This document shows positions 8,891-17,639 of a stretch of 35,974 nucleotides of DNA, piece after piece (positions within the stretch are counted from its first letter, which is position 1; the number at the start of each line of letters is the position of its first letter). Both the position numbers and the translations under genes were made by a program. Below the pieces are notes generated by a model, which saw only the letters and a list, made by a program, of their open reading frames with translations, had not been told where the DNA came from and made no database searches. The DNA comes from Marinisporobacter sp. (GTDB lineage Bacteria > Bacillota > Clostridia > Peptostreptococcales > Thermotaleaceae), in the NCBI GenBank assembly GCA_025210395.1, contig JAOARV010000043.1:1-35974 (forward strand), written 5' to 3'.

Positions 8891-9056
8891 TTTATATTTT
8901 TACACTTTATTTTACCCGTAATATGATGAAAATGTCAAGGGATAGGACGAAATTCTATCAATTTTTCCATTATTTTTTTGTAAAATTCACTCACAAATAA
9001 AAAAAGCTGGACATATTATATTATTGCAAAAGACTATATGAAAAGGAGGCGAAAAA

Positions 9057-9455
9057 ATGAGAAAACAAGAAAATAATAACTTTCCACGTATGATTAATGG
9101 ATTTGTATTAACCAATGAACAAATGAAACAATTCGATGGATTTATAAAAAAATATGGAAATCAATCAGATAGAGTCATCTTTAGAGATATGTATAGAGTT
9201 AAAAATAATGTTTCTGATGAAGTTCTTCAACAACATATACAAAACCTTGATCATTTATCACAAATGGGAGGATTTGTGAATGATGTGAATAAAGAAAGAA
9301 TCGCAGCTGTAAAAAGAGTATTGAATACTCCTAGACCTTCCTTTAGTAAAAACGTCAATGATCAATCTACTGTTGAAAGTCAATACGTTAGTGGTACTAG
9401 TCTTTTATTATGGTTTTTAACCCTTGTAGCTATATGGCCTGGATGTTGTTATTAA
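9057..9455 (+). CDS. Small protein with C-terminal membrane segment, unknown
   Basis: A 132-residue protein I do not recognise. Residues 1-105 are polar and probably mostly helical, with NGFVLTNEQMKQFDGF near residue 14 and a Gln/Asp-rich helix near residues 50-70. Residues about 112-128 (SLLLWFLTLVAIW) form one membrane span, and the chain ends PGCCY with two adjacent Cys. This makes it a tail-anchored candidate with its N-terminal part in the cytoplasm. The start has a strong AAAAGGAGGCG ribosome site. It stands alone, divergent from ileS and convergent with pyrC. GGACATATT upstream resembles a SigE -35 box, but no good -10 follows, so sporulation control is only a guess. Confidence 0.7.
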   Translation: MRKQENNNFPRMINGFVLTNEQMKQFDGFIKKYGNQSDRVIFRDMYRVKNNVSDEVLQQHIQNLDHLSQMGGFVNDVNKERIAAVKRVLNTPRPSFSKNVNDQSTVESQYVSGTSLLLWFLTLVAIWPGCCY

Positions 9456-9464
9456 AAAAATAAG

Positions 9465-9488
9465 CCCTATGATTTGTCATAGGGTTTT
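9465..9488. terminator. Terminator between the 132-aa gene and pyrC
   Basis: CCCTATGA and TCATAGGG form an 8-bp stem with the loop TTTG, followed by TTTTAATTT on the plus strand and a T-rich run on the minus strand. It serves the plus-strand gene and probably the end of pyrC, whose stop is at 9487. Confidence 0.75.
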
Positions 9489-10761
9489 AATTTGCTACAT
9501 ATTTAATTTCACCACTAACTAGAGTCATTACAGCTTTTCCTTTTAATTTCCATCCATCAAAAGGTGTATTTCTTCCTTTAGAATAAAATTGATCTACCTC
9601 TACAACCCATTCTTTTTCTAAATCAATTATAGTAATATCTGCATCTTTTCCTATTTTTAATGTACCCTTTGGAATATTTAAAAGCTTTGCAGGAATATAA
9701 CTCATTCTTTTAATTAAATCTTCTAAAGACATTTTTCTTTTATGGACAAGTTCTGTAAGGGCTAACCCTAATGCTGTTTCTATTCCTATTATCCCATTAG
9801 CAGCCTCTACTAAATTTTTATCTTTATCTTCCTTCGTATGAGGTGCATGATCTGTTGCAATAGCATCAATCGTTCCATCTAATAAACCATTCTTTATAGC
9901 TTCTACATCTTCTATATTTCTCAAAGGAGGACTCATCTTAGCATTACTTCCCTTTATTAATATTTCTTCATTCGTTAAAGTAAAATGATGGGGAGTAGCT
10001 TCACAAGATACTTTAATTCCCTTTTTCTTTGCTTCTCTTACAAGCTCTACTCCTTTTTTTGTAGAAATATGCTGAATATGCATCTTCGCCCCTGTCCTTT
10101 CAGCCAAGAAAATATCTCTTAAAATAATAGCTTCTTCCGCTAAAGGAGGAATCCCTTCTAGGTTCAATTTCTTTGATATTTCTCCTCTATGGATAGATCG
10201 ATCATATACCATATTACTATCTTCACAATGGGCACTCACTAATAAATCTAATTTTTTTGCCTCTTTCATAGCTTCATACATAACCCTTGTATTCATCACA
10301 GTCTTTCCATCATCTGTAATCCCTACAATTCTCTTCTTGATCAAATCCTTATAAGGACTCATCTCTTCTCCTTCTAAATTCTTCGTAATACTTCCCATCA
10401 TATATATATGACAAGCTGCATTTTTCCCCTTTTCTTTTATATAATTTACCGTATCCACATTATCAATTACTGGATTTGTATTCGGCATACATACAACACT
10501 TGTAAATCCTCCTGCAACAGCTGCTAAAGCACCCATCTCAATAGTTTCCTTTTCTTCAAAGCCAGGTTCACGAAAATGTACATGCATATCAATAAGCCCT
10601 GGTACAATATATTTCCCCTTAGCATCAATCACTTTTTCACTTTCTTCTAAAATATTTTTTTCTATTTTGACTATTTTTCCATTTTCAATTAATACATCTA
10701 AGGGTTCGTTGATCTGTTGAGATGGATCAACAACCCATCCTCCCTTAATTAAAATTTTCAT
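9487..10761 (-). CDS. pyrC: Dihydroorotase
   Basis: A 424-residue amidohydrolase that closes N-carbamoyl-aspartate to dihydroorotate, the third step of UMP synthesis, in the cytoplasm. It has the type I dihydroorotase length. The zinc motif DMHVHFREPG is near residues 58-67, a TDDGKTV loop near residue 150, further His ligands in SAHCED and IQHIST, and the late Asp in ATDHAPH. The start is MKILIKGGWVVDPSQQ. No other pyr gene lies in the window, so this copy is separate from any larger pyr operon and is controlled by its own PyrR attenuator at 10813-10925. Confidence 0.96.
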   Translation of the reverse strand: MKILIKGGWVVDPSQQINEPLDVLIENGKIVKIEKNILEESEKVIDAKGKYIVPGLIDMHVHFREPGFEEKETIEMGALAAVAGGFTSVVCMPNTNPVIDNVDTVNYIKEKGKNAACHIYMMGSITKNLEGEEMSPYKDLIKKRIVGITDDGKTVMNTRVMYEAMKEAKKLDLLVSAHCEDSNMVYDRSIHRGEISKKLNLEGIPPLAEEAIILRDIFLAERTGAKMHIQHISTKKGVELVREAKKKGIKVSCEATPHHFTLTNEEILIKGSNAKMSPPLRNIEDVEAIKNGLLDGTIDAIATDHAPHTKEDKDKNLVEAANGIIGIETALGLALTELVHKRKMSLEDLIKRMSYIPAKLLNIPKGTLKIGKDADITIIDLEKEWVVEVDQFYSKGRNTPFDGWKLKGKAVMTLVSGEIKYVAN

Positions 10762-10812
10762 AAAATCTTCTCCCTTATGATTATTTTTTTAATAAACAAA
10801 TACCCTAAAAAC

Positions 10813-10925
10813 AAAAAACCTTTTACCAAAGGCAAAAGGCTTATATACAAACATAAATAAATATAGAAAAATAACTATATCTATCTTCTACTATCCTTTT
10901 CAGCCTCTCTGGACCAATTTAAAGG
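10813..10925 (-). promoter_or_regulatory. PyrR-dependent pyrimidine attenuator of pyrC
   Basis: The minus-strand leader contains GGTCCAGAGAGGCTGAAAAGG (10896-10913 region), a match to the PyrR RNA-binding loop (TCCAGAGAGGCT). Downstream is a terminator, CCTTTTGCC and GGTAAAAGG (10819-10839) followed by six T. PyrR with UMP binds the loop and favours termination, so pyrC is shut off when pyrimidines are plentiful. Confidence 0.88.
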
Positions 10926-10989
10926 TATCTATATTTTTTAAAGATTAACATAATTTTCACTAACTTGTCAATATCTATATCCTATCATT

Positions 10990-11601
10990 TTACTTTTTAA
11001 AAATTCCAAAGGGCTTTCCTACAGGTAAAAACTCTCTTCCAAAATGTGCATTTAATACACATGCTGCAAAGCCATAAAATGCAAACATAGAAATCAATAT
11101 TTCTGAATAAGCTGCAAGCTCATGAGCAAACTCTTTCATAACTCCAAATGTACTTAATGATAATCCAACAAACAATAAATCAATCAAGGAAAAAATAATA
11201 AATAATACCTTATTTGTCTCCATAGATCCAATTGTCATGAAAATACTAAAAATCAAATAACCAATAAAAGCAAACCCAAGTTGCTTAATATCCATATTTG
11301 CTGCCATTTTTTCACCAAATACACCTAGTTTAATCATCCATGTCATAGCCACGCCAAACCAGAAGAATGCATATCCTCCAAAAGCAGTAGTTCCAAAGGT
11401 ATTATTTCTTTTTGAATCGTTAATACAAGCAAACAATTGTGCAAAAGCACCTAAAAATATTGCCCACGGGATAATTAACGATACACCTTTTGTCATTCCA
11501 AGCTTTTGAGATGATGCTACAAGGGTTACAATAGCTAGTCCAAAAAGTCCTAGTGCAGAAGGATCTGCATTTGTAATCTTTACATTTTTCACTTCATTCA
11601 T
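10990..11601 (-). CDS. satP: GPR1/FUN34/YaaH family acetate transporter
   Basis: A 203-residue integral membrane protein with six predicted spans. The N-terminal family signature is present in the form NADPSALGLFGLA (residues 11-23; usually NPxPLGL). Aromatic-rich GGYAFFWFGVAMTW near residue 73 and the FMTIGSMETNKV region also fit. Members take up acetate or succinate with protons; some export ammonium or carry other small carboxylates. No operon partner is visible: the gene has a long leader upstream and pyrC has its own attenuator downstream. The start at 11601 has an AAGGAGTG ribosome site. Confidence 0.88.
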   Translation of the reverse strand: MNEVKNVKITNADPSALGLFGLAIVTLVASSQKLGMTKGVSLIIPWAIFLGAFAQLFACINDSKRNNTFGTTAFGGYAFFWFGVAMTWMIKLGVFGEKMAANMDIKQLGFAFIGYLIFSIFMTIGSMETNKVLFIIFSLIDLLFVGLSLSTFGVMKEFAHELAAYSEILISMFAFYGFAACVLNAHFGREFLPVGKPFGIFKK

Positions 11602-11861
11602 TTTTGTTTACACACTCCTTAAAAAATAATTGGATCCCAGTAATTTTTTTACATATTGAAACATTCTGGAAATTCTATATAAAATTTTAATATGCCAAAA
11701 GATATTGGCACACAAAATACCTTAATCATTATATCATAATATATCGAAATAGAGAATATTTTGTCGGTTTTTTGTGATTTTATATCCCCCCTACTAATAG
11801 CAATACTATCCAAAAAAACTTTTATATTCAATCCTAATTATTTGTTTGTTAACACCCTGAA
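11602..11861 (-). promoter_or_regulatory. Leader and candidate promoter of the acetate transporter
   Basis: A TATAAT -10 hexamer (11728-11733, minus strand) lies about 125 bases before the gene; its -35 is poor. In the transcribed leader, TGCCAAAAGATATTGGCA (11693-11710) is a perfect 6-bp inverted repeat, either an operator or a small hairpin. A short ORF at 11649-11831 has no good ribosome site and is not called. Confidence 0.4.
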
Positions 11862-11899
11862 AAAAAACTACTCATTCTTTTATTTATGAGTAGTTTTTT
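11862..11899. terminator. Terminator of the deoC-led operon
   Basis: A 14-bp perfect stem, AAAAAACTACTCAT (11862-11875) with ATGAGTAGTTTTTT (11886-11899), has a 10-nt loop. It closes the long minus-strand catabolic operon 20 bases after the stop of the last gene. Confidence 0.85.
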
Positions 11900-11919
11900 C
11901 ATACACTTTCTTTATTCAT

Positions 11920-12807
11920 TTAATCTACTAATTCATCATGTTCTTCAAACTGGAGTGTTTTATTTAAAAGTTTCCAGTTCTCTATATTTTTTATTGTTTC
12001 TCCAGGTAAAATCTTTTGTTCCTCTCCAAATGTTTCCATCTCTACCATAAAGTTATTCTTCCCTACAAATATGGCAATATTACACCCTCCAAGGGGATAG
12101 TTCCCATCCCGCTTGCAAATACTATGCTTAATAAAGCTTATATTCTCTTTCGGCCACGTCATAGCAATTTTCCCTTGTGGTGCATATACAGCTCTCTTTG
12201 TGACGATTCCCTTAGGATGAACAATCATGTATTGATTATTATAAGTAATTTGTGGGTCATCAATGGAAACAATATTTCCTGCAAATTTCCGTGGTATGAT
12301 GATTTTTACAATATCCCATGATAAGGAGTCATCGCCTAATGGAATACCAAATATTTTACCATCCTTAGGATCTATACAGGTTGGAGACCAAACACCACCC
12401 GAGTAAAGCATACACCCTGCATTTTTTATAAAATTTGTCACTTGTAGCTCATCCTCATGGACTACCTCTATATCCATACCACGTTCAATCTTCATCATAT
12501 AATGAGCTGGACTTGTAATCCTTACACCATTTTCACGTATTTTCACATGACATACTTCATTGTCTTCCATATATGCATCCTCTGATTCATCTGCTCCTGG
12601 TCTTGTAATCCATACTCTATGCCCCCCATACAACTTCCATTTCCCATAAGATAATCCATTTTTATCCCAATAAAGAAGATTTTCTCCCTCTACAGTTCCA
12701 AAAAATGCAATACGCGGACCACACTGTGTGGTAATAACCATTCTTATTTTCCTTGTAGTTATTTCAATACTTTTTATGCCATCAAACAAAGTTTCTTTTA
12801 TATGCAT
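11920..12807 (-). CDS. Mutarotase-like protein (DUF4380-type)
   Basis: A 295-residue protein that looks like the DUF4380 branch of the aldose 1-epimerase (galactose mutarotase) fold: an N-terminal QCGPRIAFFG strand near residue 28, then YGGHRVWITRPGADES near residue 60, followed by a beta-rich body. In mutarotases such residues hold the sugar ring, and the reaction is interconversion of alpha and beta anomers. It is the last gene of the sugar operon, 64 bases after the alcohol dehydrogenase, which fits preparing the imported sugar for its kinase. No signal peptide is seen, so it is cytoplasmic. The fold is moderately secure; the substrate is inferred from context only. Confidence 0.65.
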   Translation of the reverse strand: MHIKETLFDGIKSIEITTRKIRMVITTQCGPRIAFFGTVEGENLLYWDKNGLSYGKWKLYGGHRVWITRPGADESEDAYMEDNEVCHVKIRENGVRITSPAHYMMKIERGMDIEVVHEDELQVTNFIKNAGCMLYSGGVWSPTCIDPKDGKIFGIPLGDDSLSWDIVKIIIPRKFAGNIVSIDDPQITYNNQYMIVHPKGIVTKRAVYAPQGKIAMTWPKENISFIKHSICKRDGNYPLGGCNIAIFVGKNNFMVEMETFGEEQKILPGETIKNIENWKLLNKTLQFEEHDELVD

Positions 12808-12871
12808 TATTTCCCCTCCTTCAGCATCATTCTATCCAAGGATCTTTTCATTCTTAGGAGCTGCATATTTT

Positions 12872-14053
12872 CTATAGGGCTATTTCATATATTTTTCGCA
12901 CATCTTCCTTTGTGATTGCTGGCACACTTCCAAGCATGCTATCCTCACCAAAGCTTACCCGAACAACATCCTCTGTAAGTGTATCTAGCTCCTCTTGTGT
13001 AACACCAAATTCTGAAATATGTGATTGTACACCTATTTTCTTTAATAAGCTTTCAAATTCATCTGCTGCATCTAATAATGTCTTCCCATACATCCTTTGT
13101 GCATATTGTTCATAGCGTGTATTATCTTCTCTCTTTGCAAAAAATCTCATCCAAGCAAGGATCATGGTTGCTAATGTAGCACCATGGGTTGCATTAAAGC
13201 GTGCACTAAGAACATGACCCATTTGATGCATAGGCGCCCAAGTATAGGTTCCTGAAAGCAACCAACCATTTAATGCAATTGAAGCTGCCCATTGCATTAC
13301 CCCTCGTGTCTCAATATCATTAGGATTTGCTAATACCTTCGGAAGATTATCAAGTACAGTTCTAATAACTCCCTCCTGCATACGATCCTGTAAATCTAAA
13401 TTTCCACCTGCACCATTAAAATAAGACTCAAGAATATGCGCAATAGTATCTATCCCACCACAAGCCGTTTGATAGGATGGCAAACTCGTTGTCAATGTTG
13501 GATCTATAATCGCAACCTTTGGATAAAGACAATCTGGTGCCCAAACATAAGATTTTCTAACACGAACCTCATCTGTAATAACGGCTGTTGGATTCATTTC
13601 ACTTCCAGTTGCTGGAAGTGTCGGGATCATAATGGTTGGCAAAGCTTCTGTTGGTGGAATCTGAGAATTATCATTATGACTAAATGCAATCATTTTAGCA
13701 ATATCCCCAGCTTTATATTCAACTCCCGCCGCAATTACTTTGGCACAATCCATAGCACTACCACCACCAATACCAATAACAAAATCTACCCCTTCTGCTT
13801 TGCAGATTTCAATTCCTTTTCGTGCCTGTGCAAGTGTAGGATTGGCTGTAACTTCAAGGAAATCTACATATTTTATATTTTGTTCATGGAGTAATGAATG
13901 AATACGATCAAATAAATCCCCATAAAAAGATATGTCCGTATAGGATACAAGCATGGCCTTTTTCCCATATGCTTTTCCTTGAATTCCAATTTCCTTTACC
14001 TCTCCTGCTCCAAATATCACCTTTACTGGATTAAAATATTCAAAATTATTCAT
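12872..14053 (-). CDS. Iron-containing alcohol dehydrogenase (BdhA/YugJ-like)
   Basis: A 393-residue group III (iron-dependent) alcohol dehydrogenase. The nucleotide-binding GGGSAMDCAKVIAAG is near residue 96. Metal ligands are visible in GGIDTIAHILESYF (Asp and His), MHQMGHVLSA (His) and NATHGATLA (His). Such enzymes reduce aldehydes to alcohols with NAD(P)H in fermenters. The start at 14053 is chosen for its AGGGAGGT site; it overlaps the stop of the upstream permease by eight bases, so the two are translationally coupled. If the operon ends in a DeoC cleavage, acetaldehyde is released and this enzyme could reduce it to ethanol and restore NAD(P)+. That link is inference. Confidence 0.9.
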   Translation of the reverse strand: MNNFEYFNPVKVIFGAGEVKEIGIQGKAYGKKAMLVSYTDISFYGDLFDRIHSLLHEQNIKYVDFLEVTANPTLAQARKGIEICKAEGVDFVIGIGGGSAMDCAKVIAAGVEYKAGDIAKMIAFSHNDNSQIPPTEALPTIMIPTLPATGSEMNPTAVITDEVRVRKSYVWAPDCLYPKVAIIDPTLTTSLPSYQTACGGIDTIAHILESYFNGAGGNLDLQDRMQEGVIRTVLDNLPKVLANPNDIETRGVMQWAASIALNGWLLSGTYTWAPMHQMGHVLSARFNATHGATLATMILAWMRFFAKREDNTRYEQYAQRMYGKTLLDAADEFESLLKKIGVQSHISEFGVTQEELDTLTEDVVRVSFGEDSMLGSVPAITKEDVRKIYEIAL

Positions 14054-15023
14054 ACGACAATTTACCTCCCTTTCCCCTTTGTTTGTTTTTAGCAATATTC
14101 ACAATTGCTACGCCAAGTAGCAATAATGCGCCCTTAATAATTTGCCCCATAAAGAAGGATGAACCAAGTAATGTCAATCCATTTACTAAAATTGCTAACA
14201 ATATAGCCCCTACAAGGGTTCCGATTATATTTGGTTTTCCGAGCTTAAATACAACGGCACCTAAAAATACGGCTGTAAAGCCATCGAGGAAAAATGATGA
14301 GCCTAGCTTTGGCTGTCCTGATTGCAAAATTGCCATCATAATCACGCCCCCAATTGCTGCAAATAGTGCTGAGAAAATAAATAGACTACTAAGGATTTTC
14401 TTTTCGCTGATTCCTGCTTCCTTTGCTGCTTGTCGATTTTCTCCTATAGCATATACATGTTGCCCATAAACTGTTTTTTCCTGAATCCATAAGCAAACGA
14501 AATATAGCATAATGGCAATAATAAATAGTACAGGTATACCTGCAATTTTTCCCCAAACCATGTTGTAGATAATACTTCCACTAGCATTTGTAATAGTAAG
14601 GGGCATACCTTTTCCTATAATTGCAGCTATTGCCTTTGCAATACCTGAAACAGCAATAGTTGCAATAAGTGATTGGAATTTGAATTTTATTACAAGTATA
14701 CTGGTTAATACGCCAAAGAGGGTACATAAGCCAATTGCAATAATAGCAGAAAGCTCAAAGCTTAATCCATTTCTTAAAAGCAGAGCTGTAATCATACTTG
14801 CAAGGGCTGCTATATCAGGAAAGGAAGCATCCATCTCATCTGCTGATATAACCCACGTTACACCCAATATTAAAATTGCACTAGTGCTACACTGTCGCAA
14901 TATTTCCATTAAATTTGATGGTTTACTAAATACAGGTGTCATCAATGAAAATGTAATACAAACCATTGCAACAATCCACAAAAGACTAGATTCAGGACGA
15001 AATAGCCCTTTCATTTTTTTCAC
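14046..15023 (-). CDS. Sugar ABC transporter permease (RbsC/XylH family), second
   Basis: A 325-residue membrane protein of the ribose/xylose/AI-2 type permease family with eight to ten hydrophobic spans. The typical cytoplasmic coupling segment is seen as YAIGENRQAAKEAGI near residue 190, and the C-terminal GxxVFxLGKPNIIGTLVGA pattern is present. It starts with GTG, overlapping the stop of the preceding permease by four bases (GTGA) behind an AGGAGGTGA site; an ATG three codons later lies too far from that site. The two permeases probably form a heterodimer with one ATPase protein. Confidence 0.92.
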   Translation of the reverse strand: MKKMKGLFRPESSLLWIVAMVCITFSLMTPVFSKPSNLMEILRQCSTSAILILGVTWVISADEMDASFPDIAALASMITALLLRNGLSFELSAIIAIGLCTLFGVLTSILVIKFKFQSLIATIAVSGIAKAIAAIIGKGMPLTITNASGSIIYNMVWGKIAGIPVLFIIAIMLYFVCLWIQEKTVYGQHVYAIGENRQAAKEAGISEKKILSSLFIFSALFAAIGGVIMMAILQSGQPKLGSSFFLDGFTAVFLGAVVFKLGKPNIIGTLVGAILLAILVNGLTLLGSSFFMGQIIKGALLLLGVAIVNIAKNKQRGKGGKLSYE

Positions 15024-16030
15024 TTTGCCGTCACCTCCTGCCCTTTCCTTTTACCTAATTGCCTCTTAGATCCAAACCCTTTTGAAATCTGAACCTTAGA
15101 AAATAATATGGCAACAATTAATACAACACTAATTACTAAATCTCCATAATAAAAAGGTACACTTAGAAGCGTAAATCCATTGAGCATCATAGATGTAAAT
15201 ACGGCTCCTAAAAAGGTTCCAATGACACTTGGTTTTTTAAATACAGATAATCCTATATAAACAGCAGAAAAACAAGGCATAAGCAAGTTTAATCCTGATT
15301 TTACATTTCCATTTCCTTGTGCTGCTGTAGTAATCATTGTAGACATAGAAGCTAAGACAGAACAAATAATAAACGCTATAATAATCACTCTATTTATCTT
15401 TATCCCTGAAAAAAACGCTGCTACTTTATTTGAACCCGTTGCATAAAAATATCTACCATATTTAGAATGCTCCATAAGAATATAAGCGAAACTATACAGT
15501 GTAAGCATAATTACAACTGGTAATGGAATCCCTAATATTTTCGCTTCATTAAGAAGTCCTATTCCTGATGTTAAAAAGTTTTTATAGATGAAAGCACCAT
15601 CACTAAATAAATATGCTGCGCCAAATGCCATAGAACCAATTGCTATCGTTACAATAATATCTGGTAACTTATATTTCCCAACTGCAATACCTGATATGGC
15701 TCCAAAAAAAGCACCTCCAAGTAATCCTGCTACGATACAAAGGATTGGATGCCATCCCTTAGCGATTAACCAAGACATGAGCATGGCAGAAAAACAAGCT
15801 GACATATAAAAGGATATATCACTATGTCCTACTGCAATTACAAAAGTTAACCCCAAAGCTGCAATGGCTATAACGGATACATGCTTTAATATGTTCATAA
15901 TATTTCTTACGCTTAGAAAATCTTTACTGAACTGAGAAAACACAAAAGCTACAATTGCAAATAATACAAAGAATACAATAATTGTAAAAGCATCATCACT
16001 TATACGCTTTTGCTTATTTTCGTCTTTCAT
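15020..16030 (-). CDS. Sugar ABC transporter permease (RbsC/XylH family), first
   Basis: A 336-residue permease with about ten membrane segments, paralogous to the downstream one: both have a YATGSN/YAIGEN coupling loop and an FxKPSVIGTFLGA-type C-terminal motif. The N-terminus (MKDENKQKRISDD) is charged and cytoplasmic. It begins 25 bases after the ATPase gene and overlaps the next permease by four bases, which shows tight operon packing. Having two distinct permeases is usual for the LsrCD and some pentose systems, whereas the ribose system normally has one. Confidence 0.92.
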   Translation of the reverse strand: MKDENKQKRISDDAFTIIVFFVLFAIVAFVFSQFSKDFLSVRNIMNILKHVSVIAIAALGLTFVIAVGHSDISFYMSACFSAMLMSWLIAKGWHPILCIVAGLLGGAFFGAISGIAVGKYKLPDIIVTIAIGSMAFGAAYLFSDGAFIYKNFLTSGIGLLNEAKILGIPLPVVIMLTLYSFAYILMEHSKYGRYFYATGSNKVAAFFSGIKINRVIIIAFIICSVLASMSTMITTAAQGNGNVKSGLNLLMPCFSAVYIGLSVFKKPSVIGTFLGAVFTSMMLNGFTLLSVPFYYGDLVISVVLIVAILFSKVQISKGFGSKRQLGKRKGQEVTAK

Positions 16031-16055
16031 GATTCAACCTCCTATCTAAAATTCA

Positions 16056-17558
16056 TTAACTAGCTGAAATGGCATGCACAAGCATATTGTTTAAATTCGT
16101 ACTCTCTGCATCTATATCTAATGTAACCCTTCCTTGATGCACTACCATAATACGATCTGATGTTCCTAAAACCTCTTCGCAATCTGACGAAATAACAATA
16201 ACTGCTGCATCCTTTGAAAGTTCACGCATTGTTTCATAAATTCCAGCCTTTGCACCTACATCTACCCCCACTGTAGGCTCTGAAAATATATAGACCTTTG
16301 CTTGTGTAAATAATCCTTTCCCGATGACAACCTTTTGTTGATTCCCGCCAGAAAGCAAGCTTATTTTCTTATTAATACCAGTAGTTGCCACCTGCAATTT
16401 TTCTACAAGGGCATGAGCATACTGATCTTCTTGTTTTCGATCGACAAGGGCTATACCATTCGTAATTCTTTCAAGCTTTGAAAGGGTTAAATTACTTGCA
16501 ATCGTTTGATCTCCTATTTGCCCTTCTAGCCTACGATCTCCAGGAACAAGAAAAATACCCTGCTCAATAGCCTTACCAGGACTATTTATTTCTACTTGCT
16601 TATCTTTTATCTTAATATGTCCACTACTCTTTTCCATTGCTCCAAATAAAACTTTCGATATTTCATCTATACTAGATCCAACAAGTCCAAAAATACCCAG
16701 TATTTCTCCTTTTCTTGCCTGAAAACTAATAGGATCAAATTTATCTTTAAGATAAAGGTCTTTAACCTCAAGTATAACCTCTCCATCAATTCTTGTTTTT
16801 TTAGGATAAAGAGCATCTAATTTTTTCCCTAACATAAGCTCTGCAATTTGTTCGAAATTCATTTCCCCTCGTTCAACAGGAAGTGTAGCCACATTTTTTC
16901 CATTTCGAAAAATAGTCATATTGTCACATATTTCACTGACTTCATCAAGATGATGGGTAATATATATAATAGATACCCCTTTATTTTTTAGCATTTTTAT
17001 AAGATCAAAGAGAATATGTTTTTCTTTTTCCGTTAAAATAGATGTGGGTTCATCTAATATAAGAATATTAGAACGTTTTGATAGGGCTCTAAGCACTGCT
17101 ATAATTTCCTTCTCTACAGCACTTAGGGTATATACAGGTTTTTCTAAATCAATATCAAGAGGAAATTCTACTAAAAGGTCTTCTGCTTTCTTTTTCATCT
17201 CTTTTCTACTAAGGGGTGCAAAAACACCCTTTTTTTCACTTTCCGTACCAAGGAATATATTTTCATAGCCTGTAAAAGATGTAATCATTTGAGGATCTTG
17301 GTAAACAGTTGCAATTCCAGCAGCCATTGCATCATTTGGTTTGTTGATTTCAACGGGCTTGCCATCAATAAATATTTCTCCACCTTCTCTTATATATACA
17401 CCAGAAAGTACTTTAATCAAGGTAGATTTACCTGCACCATTTATACCAAGTAATGCATGTACTTCGCCTTTTTTAAGCTTGAAATCTGCATAATCAAGGG
17501 CTCTTAATGATAGAAATTCTTTGACTATTCCATTCATTTCCAAACGATATGTGCTCAT
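16056..17558 (-). CDS. Sugar ABC transporter ATP-binding protein (RbsA/XylG/MglA family)
   Basis: A 500-residue protein with two fused ABC domains. Domain one (about 1-240) has Walker A GINGAGKSTL near residue 38, the signature-like LSAVEKEIIAVLRAL and Walker B ILILDEPTS. Domain two (about 250-500) has a degenerate Walker A (GLVGSSIDEISK), a good LSGGNQQK signature and Walker B VYIFSEPT with Ser in place of Asp-Glu order, as is common for the weaker half of this family. It powers uptake through the two permeases. It follows the binding-protein gene after an 81-base gap holding a stem-loop. Confidence 0.94.
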   Translation of the reverse strand: MSTYRLEMNGIVKEFLSLRALDYADFKLKKGEVHALLGINGAGKSTLIKVLSGVYIREGGEIFIDGKPVEINKPNDAMAAGIATVYQDPQMITSFTGYENIFLGTESEKKGVFAPLSRKEMKKKAEDLLVEFPLDIDLEKPVYTLSAVEKEIIAVLRALSKRSNILILDEPTSILTEKEKHILFDLIKMLKNKGVSIIYITHHLDEVSEICDNMTIFRNGKNVATLPVERGEMNFEQIAELMLGKKLDALYPKKTRIDGEVILEVKDLYLKDKFDPISFQARKGEILGIFGLVGSSIDEISKVLFGAMEKSSGHIKIKDKQVEINSPGKAIEQGIFLVPGDRRLEGQIGDQTIASNLTLSKLERITNGIALVDRKQEDQYAHALVEKLQVATTGINKKISLLSGGNQQKVVIGKGLFTQAKVYIFSEPTVGVDVGAKAGIYETMRELSKDAAVIVISSDCEEVLGTSDRIMVVHQGRVTLDIDAESTNLNNMLVHAISAS

Positions 17559-17597
17559 TATTCCATGCCTCCTATCTGTTCTGACTTATAATTTAAA

Positions 17598-17631
17598 GGA
17601 GAGGCAATATATTTTGCCATATTACCTCTCC
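17598..17631 (-). other. Intra-operon stem-loop after the binding-protein gene
   Basis: GGAGAGGTAATAT and ATATTGCCTCTCC pair over 13 positions with one mismatch and an 8-nt loop. No long T run follows. Such hairpins after the binding-protein gene commonly stabilise its mRNA or cause partial termination, so that binding protein is made in excess over the membrane parts. Confidence 0.6.
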
Positions 17632-17639
17632 AACCCTAT

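Noticed and set aside
11649..11831. 60-residue minus-strand ORF before the acetate transporter
   Set aside because: No convincing ribosome site; it overlaps the likely promoter and leader of the transporter.
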